Shown here: one piece after another, positions 49,360 to 60,725 of the stretch | Layout of the letters: each line of letters starts with the position of its first letter | Numbering within the stretch: the stretch's first letter is position 1 | Assembly: GCF_021440515.1 (NCBI RefSeq) | Contig: NZ_JAKCMV010000014.1 | Location: forward strand, 62,001-126,000 | Source of the DNA: Enterobacter asburiae | Lineage (GTDB): Bacteria; Pseudomonadota; Gammaproteobacteria; Enterobacterales; Enterobacteriaceae | Direction: 5' to 3' | DNA length: 64,000 bases | Translations under genes and position numbers: made by a program | The notes under the pieces: model-generated | What the model was told of the DNA's origin: nothing | Database searches by the model: none | The model's input: only the letters and a program-made list of their open reading frames with translations

Positions 49360-49575
49360 TATTTTCTCTTATTCCTATAAGGCTTGCGATTTATATCTGG
49401 AAGCCCTATCTCATTGACACCACATATAAATGCAGAAAACCACCCCATTAAAAATATAACCTGGTGATACTTGCATTCAGATACGGGGCATAGACATTAT
49501 TTTTATAAAACGATCGATAAATTGATACGCAAGTTATTGCGTCATGAATTTATCGCGTGAATAGAAAATAACTTT
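49360..49575 (-). promoter_or_regulatory. Gap between the two DUF1120 paralogues
   Basis: A 216-bp AT-rich gap. Its first part (about 49365-49490) resembles the sequence upstream of the other paralogue (about 50304-50440), so the duplication seems to have included upstream DNA. A separate promoter for 48640-49359 is therefore plausible. Confidence 0.45.
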
Positions 49576-50298
49576 TTACAGATAAACCAGACTGATTGTG
49601 GCGTTGCCGTCCATCTTCACTTCTGAGCCAGAACCGAGCTTATCTTTAGTCTGCACAGCAGCGGTAATATACAGCGGGACCGTCATTTCAGTGAAATATT
49701 TTGGAACGAGGGAACCGGTGTCCGCAGCAGAAAGGACACGTCCATTGTCAGGGTATAACACACCATCATTCGCACGCGTCCAGGCAGATTCAGTCGGGGT
49801 AGTGTTCTTATAAATAAGATCTGATGCGACACCGTCTACGGTCGTACCTGCAATTATCGCACGAAGAGAATATACCCCGATTGATTTGCCGTCATCGGTC
49901 GTTCCCAGACCGAAAGCAACATCGGTATTCACTATATTCTTAGAATCGTTAGCACCGTTTTCAATATAAGCGGTGGCAGACAGATCAACTTTGGAGCTGC
50001 TGCGATTATCCTGCGTGAGAATACCGACGGAGGCAGCAGCATCACATGTGATGGTCAAATTAATCGATTTTCTTCCCAGCTGAACCAGGCCCGTTGAACC
50101 CGTCGCAGTGGAGAGCTTAGTGGTATTCATTTTACCAAAATCTACGGTACCGCCATTCTCCAGAGTCGGAACACAGGCAGCAGGCTTAAAGTCACCGGTC
50201 AGGGTGAAGGTTGTGTCTGTCGCTGCATTTACGTTTGCAGATACCATTACCGCTGCACAAACAGCAAGCGTAGTAAGTTTTTTCTTAAAATAAGTCAT
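49576..50298 (-). CDS. DUF1120 (GltF-family) pilin-like protein, first gene of cluster
   Basis: A 240-residue secreted protein with a signal peptide of about 25 residues (ending NVNA), then TFTLTGDFKPAACVPTLENGG and VDFG near the mature start, a second Cys in LTITCDAAA, and the family ending ATISLVYL. The start MTYFKKKLTTLAVCAA resembles E. coli GltF. It is promoter-proximal in the minus-strand cluster and paralogous to 48640-49359. No receptor-binding (lectin) domain is evident in any of the three DUF1120 proteins, so what the fibre would bind is unknown. Confidence 0.8.
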   Translation of the reverse strand: MTYFKKKLTTLAVCAAVMVSANVNAATDTTFTLTGDFKPAACVPTLENGGTVDFGKMNTTKLSTATGSTGLVQLGRKSINLTITCDAAASVGILTQDNRSSSKVDLSATAYIENGANDSKNIVNTDVAFGLGTTDDGKSIGVYSLRAIIAGTTVDGVASDLIYKNTTPTESAWTRANDGVLYPDNGRVLSAADTGSLVPKYFTEMTVPLYITAAVQTKDKLGSGSEVKMDGNATISLVYL

Positions 50299-50750
50299 TT
50301 TTTCCCTTATTCATGAAAGGCTTTCAGTTTATTCCATCAGAGCCATTATTCTTGACGCTATATCTTAGTGAGGAGTGATTCATCACGAATGGACATAATA
50401 CAGCGGCGGTATTTTCACATTCAGAAATATCACATAGTAGTTAGTTTTTCTAAACCAGAAATTTACTTTAACTAAACATATTAAATCATTATGGATTACC
50501 GGGGATTAGTCCTAACTTTAGATTTTACGGGCACAAATAAGACAAATTGAGCACAAAATTACATTCCCTCGTAAATCAGTATCTAACTTCCAGAGTTTGT
50601 AAACGTTAAATCAACTGAATTTTGATATCTCATTGATGAAGAAACACTCTTGAAAACTTCCACGTGATTTAATTGCTTATTAAATCATTAGAGCAGAAAT
50701 TAAAATTCGAACGTTATTTCACAGAACATATTTAGCTGGTGAACAGAAAA
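50299..50750. promoter_or_regulatory. AT-rich upstream region of the fimbrial cluster
   Basis: About 450 bp without a credible gene, strongly AT-rich compared with the flanking core genes. It should hold the promoter of the minus-strand cluster. Such DNA is a typical H-NS target. No inverted repeats typical of phase-variable fim switches and no clear recombinase site were seen. It ends at the sspB terminator. Confidence 0.5.
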
Positions 50751-50782
50751 AAAAGCCACCTTTTAAAAGGTGGCTTTTTTTA
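50749..50782 (-). terminator. sspAB terminator
   Basis: AAAAGCCACCTTTT (50751-50764) and AAAAGGTGGCTTTT (50765-50778) form a perfect palindrome flanked by A on the left and T on the right. The hairpin would use the central TTTTAAAA as loop. It ends sspB on the minus strand and could also work on the plus strand. Confidence 0.85.
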
Positions 50783-50804
50783 TCAGACAATCATAAATGA
50801 CGTT

Positions 50805-51299
50805 TTATTTCACAACCCGCAATGCCGGGCGCCCGCCTCTTGGTGGAGGCGTGTCATCGGGATCGTCGTTTCCGTCCGTTTCGTCATCAGGCTTATCGCC
50901 GTCAATAACCGACATCAGCGTTTCGCTTTCCGCGTCGTCATTGAGGCTGCTGACATCTTCATCGTAGGCCGCTTCAGGCTCGAACATCGTTCCAGCTCCG
51001 TTTTCACGGGCATAGATAGCGAGCACGGCAGCAAGCGGAACAGAAACCTGACGCGGCACGCCGCCGAAACGCGCGTTGAAGCGCACTTCGTCGTTAGCCA
51101 GTTCGAGGTTACCGACAGCTCGCGGCGCAATATTCAGTACGATTTGTCCGTCACGCGCGTATTCCATCGGCACCAATACACCTGGCAACGTCACATCCAC
51201 AACCAGATGCGGCGTAAGCTGGTTATCCAGCAGCCATTCATAGAAGGCGCGCAGCAAATACGGGCGGCGTGGGGAAAGTTGTGACATTTCCACAGTCAT
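50805..51299 (-). CDS. sspB: ClpXP adaptor SspB
   Basis: A 164-residue adaptor that delivers ssrA-tagged proteins to ClpXP. The N-terminal dimeric tag-binding domain (about 5-115) is followed by an acidic flexible linker. The C-terminal XB peptide RGGRPALRVVK binds ClpX. The start overlaps the sspA stop as TAATG; an internal ATG four codons later has no ribosome-binding site. Confidence 0.96.
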   Translation of the reverse strand: MTVEMSQLSPRRPYLLRAFYEWLLDNQLTPHLVVDVTLPGVLVPMEYARDGQIVLNIAPRAVGNLELANDEVRFNARFGGVPRQVSVPLAAVLAIYARENGAGTMFEPEAAYDEDVSSLNDDAESETLMSVIDGDKPDDETDGNDDPDDTPPPRGGRPALRVVK

Positions 51300-51937
51300 T
51301 AGCCCCGACCAAGACGCATTTCACGTTCCGGTTCAGTCAGGGAAGCCAGGAAGGAATCGCGTTCGAATACACGGGTCATGTAGCCTTTCAGCTCCTTCGC
51401 GCCCGGACCGCTGAACTCCACACCCAGCGTCGGCAGACGCCACAGTAACGGAGCCAGATAGCAATCAACCAGGCTGAACTCATCGCTCAGGAAGAAAGGT
51501 TTTTGACCAAACACTGGCGCAATCGCCAGCAGCTCTTCACGCAGCTGTTTACGCGCCGCGTCAGCTTCAGATGACGTGCCGTTAACGATAACGTTCATCA
51601 GCGAGTACCAGTCTTTCTCGATACGCTGCATGTACAGGCGGCTTTCACCACGCGCAACAGGGTATACAGGCATCAAAGGCGGATGCGGGAAACGCTCGTC
51701 AAGATATTCCATAATGATACGGGATTCCCACAGGGTCAGCTCGCGATCCACCAGCGTCGGTACGCTTTGGCTCGGGTTGAGATCGATCAGATCCTGAGGC
51801 GGGTTATCCTTTTCCACATGCTCGATCTCAAAACTGACACCCTTCTCGGCCAGCACGATACGAACCTGATGGCTATAAATGTCAGTAGGACCAGAAAACA
51901 GCGTCATTACCGAACGTTTGTTGGCAGCGACAGCCAT
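51299..51937 (-). CDS. sspA: Stringent starvation protein A
   Basis: A 212-residue protein with a glutathione-S-transferase fold but no GST activity in the family. It binds RNA polymerase and influences stationary-phase and acid-stress genes, partly by lowering H-NS levels. The sequence is nearly identical to E. coli SspA. It forms an operon with sspB. Confidence 0.97.
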   Translation of the reverse strand: MAVAANKRSVMTLFSGPTDIYSHQVRIVLAEKGVSFEIEHVEKDNPPQDLIDLNPSQSVPTLVDRELTLWESRIIMEYLDERFPHPPLMPVYPVARGESRLYMQRIEKDWYSLMNVIVNGTSSEADAARKQLREELLAIAPVFGQKPFFLSDEFSLVDCYLAPLLWRLPTLGVEFSGPGAKELKGYMTRVFERDSFLASLTEPEREMRLGRG

Positions 51938-52246
51938 GAAAACCTCCAGGTATATTCAGAATTTTTACTGCTACCAGCCCAACAGGGGCCAGCCAGATGT
52001 TGTATCGCCCATCCCAGAGAAAACGCATTGTTCAAGAATCGAGCAAAAAACGAGTATTCACTGATATTTGGGCAGAAAATTGGATGATAGTTTACCAGAT
52101 TTTGATGGCTTTGTGGTGAGTGGATTCTGGAAATGCGGAAAAAGAGGAGATATATGCATTGATTTTGTGGATAACCTAAGCATTATCCATAAAAAAACCC
52201 GCCGAAGCGGGTTTTTCGCCAATCGTTCTGCAAAAGCAGAAATTGA
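51938..52246 (-). promoter_or_regulatory. rpsI-sspA intergenic region
   Basis: A 309-bp gap that holds the rpsI terminator at its right end and the sspA promoter and leader at its left. Sequence between 52080 and 52190 is AT-rich. A 60-codon open frame on the plus strand here has no family features and was not called. Confidence 0.5.
52194..52215 (-). terminator. rplM-rpsI terminator
   Basis: AAAACCCGC (52194-52202) pairs with GCGGGTTTT (52207-52215) around CGAA, flanked by A on the left, which reads as a T tract on the minus strand. It lies 31 bp past the rpsI stop. Confidence 0.88.
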
Positions 52247-52642
<396 letters not shown>

Positions 52643-52653
52643 CTATATCCCGA

Positions 52654-53382
<729 letters not shown>

Positions 53383-54507
53383 TTATGGCATATGCGGGCG
53401 CTTCAGGTACTCTTCGCTTTGCATCTCTTGCAGACGCGACAGGCAGCGCTGGAACTCAAATTTCAGCCGCTCGCCCTGGTACACTTCATATAAAGGTACT
53501 TCGGCGCTCACCACCAGCTTCACGTGGCGCTCGTAAAATTCATCCACCAGCGCGATGAAGCGTCGCGCTTCGCTCTCCATCAGCGGCGTCATCACCGGCA
53601 CATCTAGCAGCATCACGGTATGGAACAGACGCGAAAGCGCGATGTAGTCATGCTGGCTGCGGGCATCAACGCAAAGCGTGGCAAAAGAGACCGCCAGGGT
53701 TTGGTTTTCCACGCCAAGCGTTGGTAAAGGACGATGGTTAATCTCAAGCTCGGGCGCACTTTCCCGTTTAGCTCCCGCCAGCGCCAGCCACAGCGTGTCC
53801 ATCTGAGCTGTGGTTTCAGCATTCAGCGGCGAAAGCCACAGGTGCGCCTGCGTCAGCGTGCGCAGTCGGTAATCGACTCCCGCGTCGACGTTCATGATGT
53901 CGCAATGCTGCTTGATGGCATCAATGGCGGGCACGAAACGCGCGCGCTGTAAGCCGTTACGGTACAGCTCATCCGGGGGAATGTTCGATGTTGCCACCAG
54001 CGTGATCCCGCGGGCAAACAGCGCTTTCATCAGGCCGCCCAGCAGCATGGCGTCGGTAATATCGGAGACAAAAAATTCGTCGAAGCAGAGCACGTCGGTC
54101 TCTGCCTTGAAGCGGTCGGCCACAATCTCCAGCGGATCGCTCTCGCCCTGAAGCGCCGTCAGTTCTTCATGCACCCGCAGCATAAAGCGGTGGAAGTGCA
54201 GACGCTGCTTACGCGTGCCGGGCAGGCTCTGGTAGAACATGTCCATCAGCCAGGTTTTACCGCGCCCCACGCCTCCCCACATATACAGACCACGAACGGG
54301 CGTATTGACCTGCGGCGCTTTCTTGCCGAGCAGGCGACCGAATGCCGCCTTCAGCCCGCTGCTCTGCTCGGTTTCCGCGGGTCTGGACGTCAGTTCCTGG
54401 TAGATTGTTTCCAGACGATTGACCGCTTCACGCTGAACGTCGTCCGGCTGATGTGACCCCTCTTTCAGGGCCTGTTGATAACGCGATGAGGGAGAAAGGC
54501 TTTGCAT
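53383..54507 (-). CDS. zapE: Cell-division ATPase ZapE
   Basis: A 374-residue AFG1-like P-loop ATPase. Walker A is GGVGRGKT at 78-85 with Lys84, and Walker B is VLCFDEFFV. In E. coli it joins the divisome at late constriction and destabilises FtsZ filaments, especially under heat or low oxygen. It is divergent from zapG. Confidence 0.96.
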   Translation of the reverse strand: MQSLSPSSRYQQALKEGSHQPDDVQREAVNRLETIYQELTSRPAETEQSSGLKAAFGRLLGKKAPQVNTPVRGLYMWGGVGRGKTWLMDMFYQSLPGTRKQRLHFHRFMLRVHEELTALQGESDPLEIVADRFKAETDVLCFDEFFVSDITDAMLLGGLMKALFARGITLVATSNIPPDELYRNGLQRARFVPAIDAIKQHCDIMNVDAGVDYRLRTLTQAHLWLSPLNAETTAQMDTLWLALAGAKRESAPELEINHRPLPTLGVENQTLAVSFATLCVDARSQHDYIALSRLFHTVMLLDVPVMTPLMESEARRFIALVDEFYERHVKLVVSAEVPLYEVYQGERLKFEFQRCLSRLQEMQSEEYLKRPHMP

Positions 54508-54696
54508 AATATTGTTGTTATTCCTTCAGTTAATACTCACCAGCGGGGGCGACTGATGAAAAAAAGGCCGTTCTACACTACGCGATGATACGTCAGGATT
54601 CCACTTCTGCGGAAATAGCGGTTATAGTGGCATTATCAGGCACAGGCAGGAGCCGAGCCAACACCCTACGGAACAACAAGACAACGGGAGAAGTTC

Positions 54697-55095
54697 ATGA
54701 CCTGGGAATATGCGCTAATTGGTTTAGTCGTTGGCATCGTAATCGGTGCTGTGGCCATGCGTTTCGGTAATCGTAAATTACGTCAGCAGCAGTCATTACA
54801 GTACGAACTGGAAAAGAACAAAGCTGAACTGGAAGAGTATCGTGAAGAGCTGGTCAGCCACTTTGCCCGTAGCGCCGAGCTGCTGGATAACATGGCGACC
54901 GACTACCGCCAGCTGTATCAGCACATGGCAAAAAGCTCCAGCAGCCTGCTGCCGGAACTGAGCGCCGATGCGAACCCGTTCCGCAACCGTCTGGCTGATT
55001 CCGAAGCCGGTAACGACCAGGCGCCGGTGCAGATGCCGCGTGACTATTCCGACGGCGCGTCCGGCCTGCTGCGCGGTGGCGCAAAACGCGATTAA
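54697..55095 (+). CDS. zapG: Cell-division and envelope protein ZapG (YhcB)
   Basis: A 132-residue inner-membrane protein (DUF1043) with one N-terminal helix (about 4-22), then a coiled coil (about 30-85) rich in Gln, Glu and Leu, and a disordered tail. E. coli YhcB interacts with divisome and elongasome proteins and controls envelope synthesis. Length and sequence match E. coli. Confidence 0.95.
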   Translation: MTWEYALIGLVVGIVIGAVAMRFGNRKLRQQQSLQYELEKNKAELEEYREELVSHFARSAELLDNMATDYRQLYQHMAKSSSSLLPELSADANPFRNRLADSEAGNDQAPVQMPRDYSDGASGLLRGGAKRD

Positions 55096-55266
55096 TCGCA
55101 CAGGCTGAATAAATTTTACGGGCGCTTCTCATGCGCCCGTCCTTTATCTCCCACCCCAGCTATTATTTAGTCAAACACCTCATTGTTCAGCGGTTTAAAA
55201 TTCAATAACATCACTCTGTTTTTGGGGCCGTTCTTCCTTTATTCCAGGTAGCGAGAGTCAGCATCG

Positions 55267-56634
55267 ATGAAGAAAAACAACCAGCTGTTGAGCGCCATAG
55301 CGTTAAGTGTCGGGTTATCTCTCTCGGCGTCCTTCCCTGCCACCGCCTCCCTGCCCTCGCAGGTGCCGGGCCAGCCAGCCATTCCCAGCCTCGCACCGAT
55401 GCTGGAAAAAGTGCTGCCTGCGGTGGTGAGCGTTAAGGTGGAAGGCACCGCGCTGCAAAGCCAGCGCGTACCTGAAGAACTGAAAAAATACTTTGGTGAT
55501 GATTCTCCCGATCGGCAGGCGCAGCCGTTTGAAGGGTTAGGCTCGGGGGTGATTATCGACGCCGCCAAGGGCTACATCCTCACCAACAATCACGTCATCA
55601 GCCAGGCCGATAAAATCAGCGTACAGCTGAACGATGGACGCGAGTTCGATGCAAAGCTGATTGGCGGCGATGACCAGAGCGATATCGCACTGCTTCAGAT
55701 TCAGAATCCAAGTAACCTGCGCCAAATCGCCATTGCCGATTCAGATAAACTGCGCGTTGGTGATTTCGCCGTCGCGGTGGGCAACCCGTTTGGTTTAGGG
55801 CAGACCGCCACCTCCGGCATTGTGTCCGCGCTCGGGCGCAGCGGCCTGAATTTGGAAGGGCTGGAAAACTTTATCCAGACCGACGCCTCCATTAACCGGG
55901 GGAACTCCGGCGGCGCGCTGCTTAACCTTAACGGCGAGCTGATCGGCATCAACACCGCGATTCTGGCCCCGGGCGGCGGCAGCGTCGGGATCGGCTTTGC
56001 TATCCCAAGCAATATGGCTCAAACCCTGGCGCAGCAGCTCATTCAGTTTGGCGAGGTCAAACGCGGTCTGCTGGGTATTAAAGGGATGGAGATGAGCGCG
56101 GATATCGCCAAAGCGTTCAACATTAACGTGCAGCGCGGGGCCTTTGTCAGCGAAGTGCTGCCGAACTCCGGTTCCGCAAAAGCCGGGGTGAAATCCGGGG
56201 ATGTGATCGTGAGCCTGAACGGTAAGCCGCTGAGCAGCTTCGCGGAACTGCGCTCGCGTATCGCCACCACGGAGCCAGGCGCTAAAGTGAAGCTTGGCCT
56301 GATCCGCGACGGTAAACCGCTGGATGTCGAGGTGACGCTGGATAAGAGTACCTCCGCGTCTGCCAGCGCGGAGCTTATCGCGCCCGCCCTGCAAGGGGCG
56401 ACGCTGAGTGACGGGCAGCTTAAGGACGGGACCAAAGGCATTAAGCTGGACACCGTCGAGAAGAGCAGCCCGGCGGCGCAGGCGGGTTTACATGAAGATG
56501 ACGTGATCATCGGCGTGAACCGCAACCGCGTGCAGTCCATCGCGGAAATGCGCAAGGTGCTGGAAACGAAGCCAGCGGTCATTGCCCTGCAAATTATTCG
56601 CGGTAACGACACGATCTACATTTTACTACGCTAA
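55267..56634 (+). CDS. degQ: Periplasmic serine protease DegQ
   Basis: A 455-residue HtrA-family protease with a signal peptide of about 27 residues. The catalytic triad is His109, Asp139 and Ser214 (in GNSGGALL). Two PDZ domains follow (about 255-345 and 360-450). It degrades or shields unfolded periplasmic proteins. It is followed by degS after 90 bp. Confidence 0.97.
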   Translation: MKKNNQLLSAIALSVGLSLSASFPATASLPSQVPGQPAIPSLAPMLEKVLPAVVSVKVEGTALQSQRVPEELKKYFGDDSPDRQAQPFEGLGSGVIIDAAKGYILTNNHVISQADKISVQLNDGREFDAKLIGGDDQSDIALLQIQNPSNLRQIAIADSDKLRVGDFAVAVGNPFGLGQTATSGIVSALGRSGLNLEGLENFIQTDASINRGNSGGALLNLNGELIGINTAILAPGGGSVGIGFAIPSNMAQTLAQQLIQFGEVKRGLLGIKGMEMSADIAKAFNINVQRGAFVSEVLPNSGSAKAGVKSGDVIVSLNGKPLSSFAELRSRIATTEPGAKVKLGLIRDGKPLDVEVTLDKSTSASASAELIAPALQGATLSDGQLKDGTKGIKLDTVEKSSPAAQAGLHEDDVIIGVNRNRVQSIAEMRKVLETKPAVIALQIIRGNDTIYILLR

Positions 56635-56724
56635 GCATACCTTTCCGGGCATCACCGCTGCGTGTGATGTCCGGATAAGTCATGCTATGCTGCAAACCGT
56701 TCCTTTTATAACGACACGCGCATC

Positions 56725-57792
56725 ATGCTTTCAAAGCTCTTTCGTTCCATTGCCATCGGCCTGGTCGTTGGCGGTCTGCTACTGGCGGTGATACCGTCCT
56801 TACGACAGTTCAACAAGCTGTCGGCGCCGCAGTTTGACAGCGCGGATGAAACGCCAGCCACCTACAATCAGGCCGTGCGCCGCGCCGCACCTGCCGTGGT
56901 TAACGTGTATAACCGCGGTCTTAACAGCTCGGCCCATAATCAGCTTGAGATCCGCACGCTCGGTTCCGGCGTGATCATGGACGACCGTGGCTACATCATT
57001 ACCAACAAACACGTCATCAACGATGCCGACCAGATTATCGTCGCATTGCAGGACGGCCGCGTGTTTGAGGCGCTGCTGGTCGGTTCGGACAGCCTGACCG
57101 ACCTCGCGGTACTGAAGATCAACGCCAACGGCGGCCTGCCGACTATCCCCATTAACCGTAAACGCACGCCGCATATCGGCGATGTGGTTCTGGCGATTGG
57201 TAACCCCTATAACCTCGGGCAAACCATCACTCAGGGGATCATCAGCGCCACGGGTCGTATCGGCCTGAACCCGTCCGGCAGGCAGAACTTCCTGCAAACG
57301 GATGCCTCCATCAACCACGGTAACTCCGGCGGCGCGCTGGTGAACTCGCTGGGCGAGCTGATGGGGATCAACACCCTCTCCTTCGACAAAAGTAACGACG
57401 GCGAAACGCCGGAAGGCATCGGCTTTGCGATCCCGTTCCAGCTTGCGACCAAAATCATGGACAAGCTGATCCGCGACGGCCGCGTGATCCGTGGCTATAT
57501 CGGTATCGGCGGACGTGAGATTGCGCCGATGCACAGCCAGGGCGGCGGTATCGATCAGATCCAGGGGATTGTCGTTAACGAAGTGTCGCCTGGCGGCCCG
57601 GCGGCGAATGCGGGGATTCAGGTCAACGACGTGATTGTCTCCGTGAACGGCACGCCGGCGGTGTCGGCGCTGGAAACCATGGATCAGGTCGCGGAAATCC
57701 GTCCGGGCTCTATCATTCCGGTGGAAGTCATGCGCAACGACAAGAAGCTGACGATTCAGGTCACCATTCAGGAATACCCGGCGACAAACTGA
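56725..57792 (+). CDS. degS: Sigma-E regulatory protease DegS
   Basis: A 355-residue inner-membrane serine protease that cuts RseA when its PDZ domain binds exposed outer-membrane-protein C-termini. One N-terminal helix (about 7-25) anchors it. The triad is His96, Asp126 and Ser201. A single PDZ domain follows (about 260-350). Essential in E. coli. It starts the response that would act on the lptA sigma-E-like promoter in this window. Confidence 0.97.
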   Translation: MLSKLFRSIAIGLVVGGLLLAVIPSLRQFNKLSAPQFDSADETPATYNQAVRRAAPAVVNVYNRGLNSSAHNQLEIRTLGSGVIMDDRGYIITNKHVINDADQIIVALQDGRVFEALLVGSDSLTDLAVLKINANGGLPTIPINRKRTPHIGDVVLAIGNPYNLGQTITQGIISATGRIGLNPSGRQNFLQTDASINHGNSGGALVNSLGELMGINTLSFDKSNDGETPEGIGFAIPFQLATKIMDKLIRDGRVIRGYIGIGGREIAPMHSQGGGIDQIQGIVVNEVSPGGPAANAGIQVNDVIVSVNGTPAVSALETMDQVAEIRPGSIIPVEVMRNDKKLTIQVTIQEYPATN

Positions 57793-57800
57793 CGGGCATA

Positions 57801-57829
57801 AAAAAACGGAGCGCTATGCTCCGTTTTTT
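57801..57829. terminator. Bidirectional terminator between degS and mdh
   Basis: AAAAAACGGAGC (57801-57812) pairs perfectly with GCTCCGTTTTTT (57818-57829) around a 5-base loop. It serves degS on the plus strand and mdh on the minus strand. Confidence 0.92.
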
Positions 57830-57849
57830 TTTACCGGGGTAAGTACGTT

Positions 57850-59655
<1,806 letters not shown>

Positions 59656-60031
59656 TCGCCCTCCCCGTGGCCGCGCGCTGCGGGGATTATCCTGCTCCCG
59701 CCCCGTTTTACCCTACATTTAGCCTCTCTTCGCTTTTGCAAATAGTGCTTTTTACCTCTCTTTAACATTCATCCAGTGAATGCCAAATCAAAAAATCGCA
59801 CAAAAAATCAAAGTTTCATATCCATATGATTTTTTTAGAGATAACCAAACATTGCGACCAATAATTAATCATTTTTATGCAATTTGGTTATAAAAAATCA
59901 CGTTATTAACACGTAATAACCAGTGAAACAATTAGCATGGTATTAATTTTTGCCGTGATTAGTGTATACTTGATTTTGTGATGAGGGTCACGAAACAAAG
60001 ACCCCAATAAAATTCGACGAGGTAAAGAATC
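59656..60031 (+). promoter_or_regulatory. argR-yhcN intergenic region
   Basis: A 376-bp gap, strongly AT-rich from 59740 to 59960. Near argR, CCCCG (59663-59667) and CGGGG (59681-59685) can form its terminator. A 7-bp inverted repeat, GTTATTA (59902-59908) and TAATAAC (59914-59920), is a candidate operator. A good -10, TATACT, lies at 59965-59970 with GTGAT sequences nearby, giving a plausible yhcN promoter. Confidence 0.5.
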
Positions 60032-60295
60032 ATGAAAATCAAAACTACTGTAGCGGCTCTGAGCGTCCTGTCTGTCCTGTCATTCGGTGCTTTCGCCGCC
60101 GACTCCATCAACGCTGAACAGGCGCAATCACGTCAGTCAATCGGTACGGTTTCTGTGGGTGCAATCGGTACTTCACCAATGGATATGAACGCCATGCTGA
60201 ACAAGAAAGCGCAGGAACAGGGTGCATCGTCTTACCGCATCATTGAAGCGCGTTCAGGCGACCACTGGCACGCAACGGCTGAGCTGTATAAATAA
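60032..60295 (+). CDS. yhcN: YhcN stress protein (DUF1471), first copy
   Basis: An 87-residue periplasmic protein of the YdgH/BhsA/McbA (DUF1471) family. The signal peptide (about 1-22) ends GAFA. The mature domain has VSVGAIGTSPMDM and ends DHWHATAELYK. E. coli YhcN is induced by acid and peroxide and affects biofilm; the molecular role is unknown. The sequence closely follows E. coli YhcN. A paralogue follows 105 bp later. Confidence 0.95.
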   Translation: MKIKTTVAALSVLSVLSFGAFAADSINAEQAQSRQSIGTVSVGAIGTSPMDMNAMLNKKAQEQGASSYRIIEARSGDHWHATAELYK

Positions 60296-60400
60296 GATTT
60301 GCTGATATCTGAACAAGACAACCTCTCAACGGCACCAGGCATAAAAATAGCGGTTCAACCCTTCTCGCCGTTGGGCAAACACGATTCAGGAGTAAAGACT

Positions 60401-60667
60401 ATGAACACTAAATTAATCATCGCAACCCTCGGTCTGGCATCTGTACTTTCCTTCGGCGCAGGCGCCGCGGTGCATCAGGTCAATGCCGATCAGGCGCAAA
60501 ATCTGCAACCAATGGGTAGCGTATCCGTGACTTCAGTCGCAGGCTCTCCGATGGATATCCGTCACGACCTGGCTGCTAAAGCTGAAAAAGCGGGTGCCAG
60601 CAGCTATCGCATCACCGAAATGAATCAGGGCGATCACTGGCACGCCACGGCTGAGCTGTACAAATAA
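60401..60667 (+). CDS. YhcN-like DUF1471 protein, second copy
   Basis: An 88-residue paralogue of the preceding protein. It has its own signal peptide (about 1-23, MNTKLIIATLGLASV...), VSVTSVAGSPMDI and the identical ending GDHWHATAELYK. The signal peptides differ more than the mature domains. E. coli K-12 has one gene here, so this copy is a tandem duplicate or an extra family member. A 34-codon in-frame extension upstream was rejected because it lacks a signal peptide; an AGGAG site precedes 60401. Confidence 0.92.
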   Translation: MNTKLIIATLGLASVLSFGAGAAVHQVNADQAQNLQPMGSVSVTSVAGSPMDIRHDLAAKAEKAGASSYRITEMNQGDHWHATAELYK

Positions 60668-60695
60668 ACCCTCGTCGTATCTCATCATACGACTT

Positions 60696-60720
60696 GCCCC
60701 TGACCTTTTTAGTCAGGGGC
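60696..60720 (+). terminator. Terminator after the yhcN pair
   Basis: GCCCCTGAC (60696-60704) pairs perfectly with GTCAGGGGC (60712-60720) around a 7-base loop and runs into seven T. It lies five bases from the end of convergent yhcO. Confidence 0.92.
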
Positions 60721-60725
60721 TTTTT

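Noticed and set aside
50299-50750. A fim-type invertible promoter element
   Set aside because: No flanking inverted repeats and no recombinase gene were seen near the cluster.
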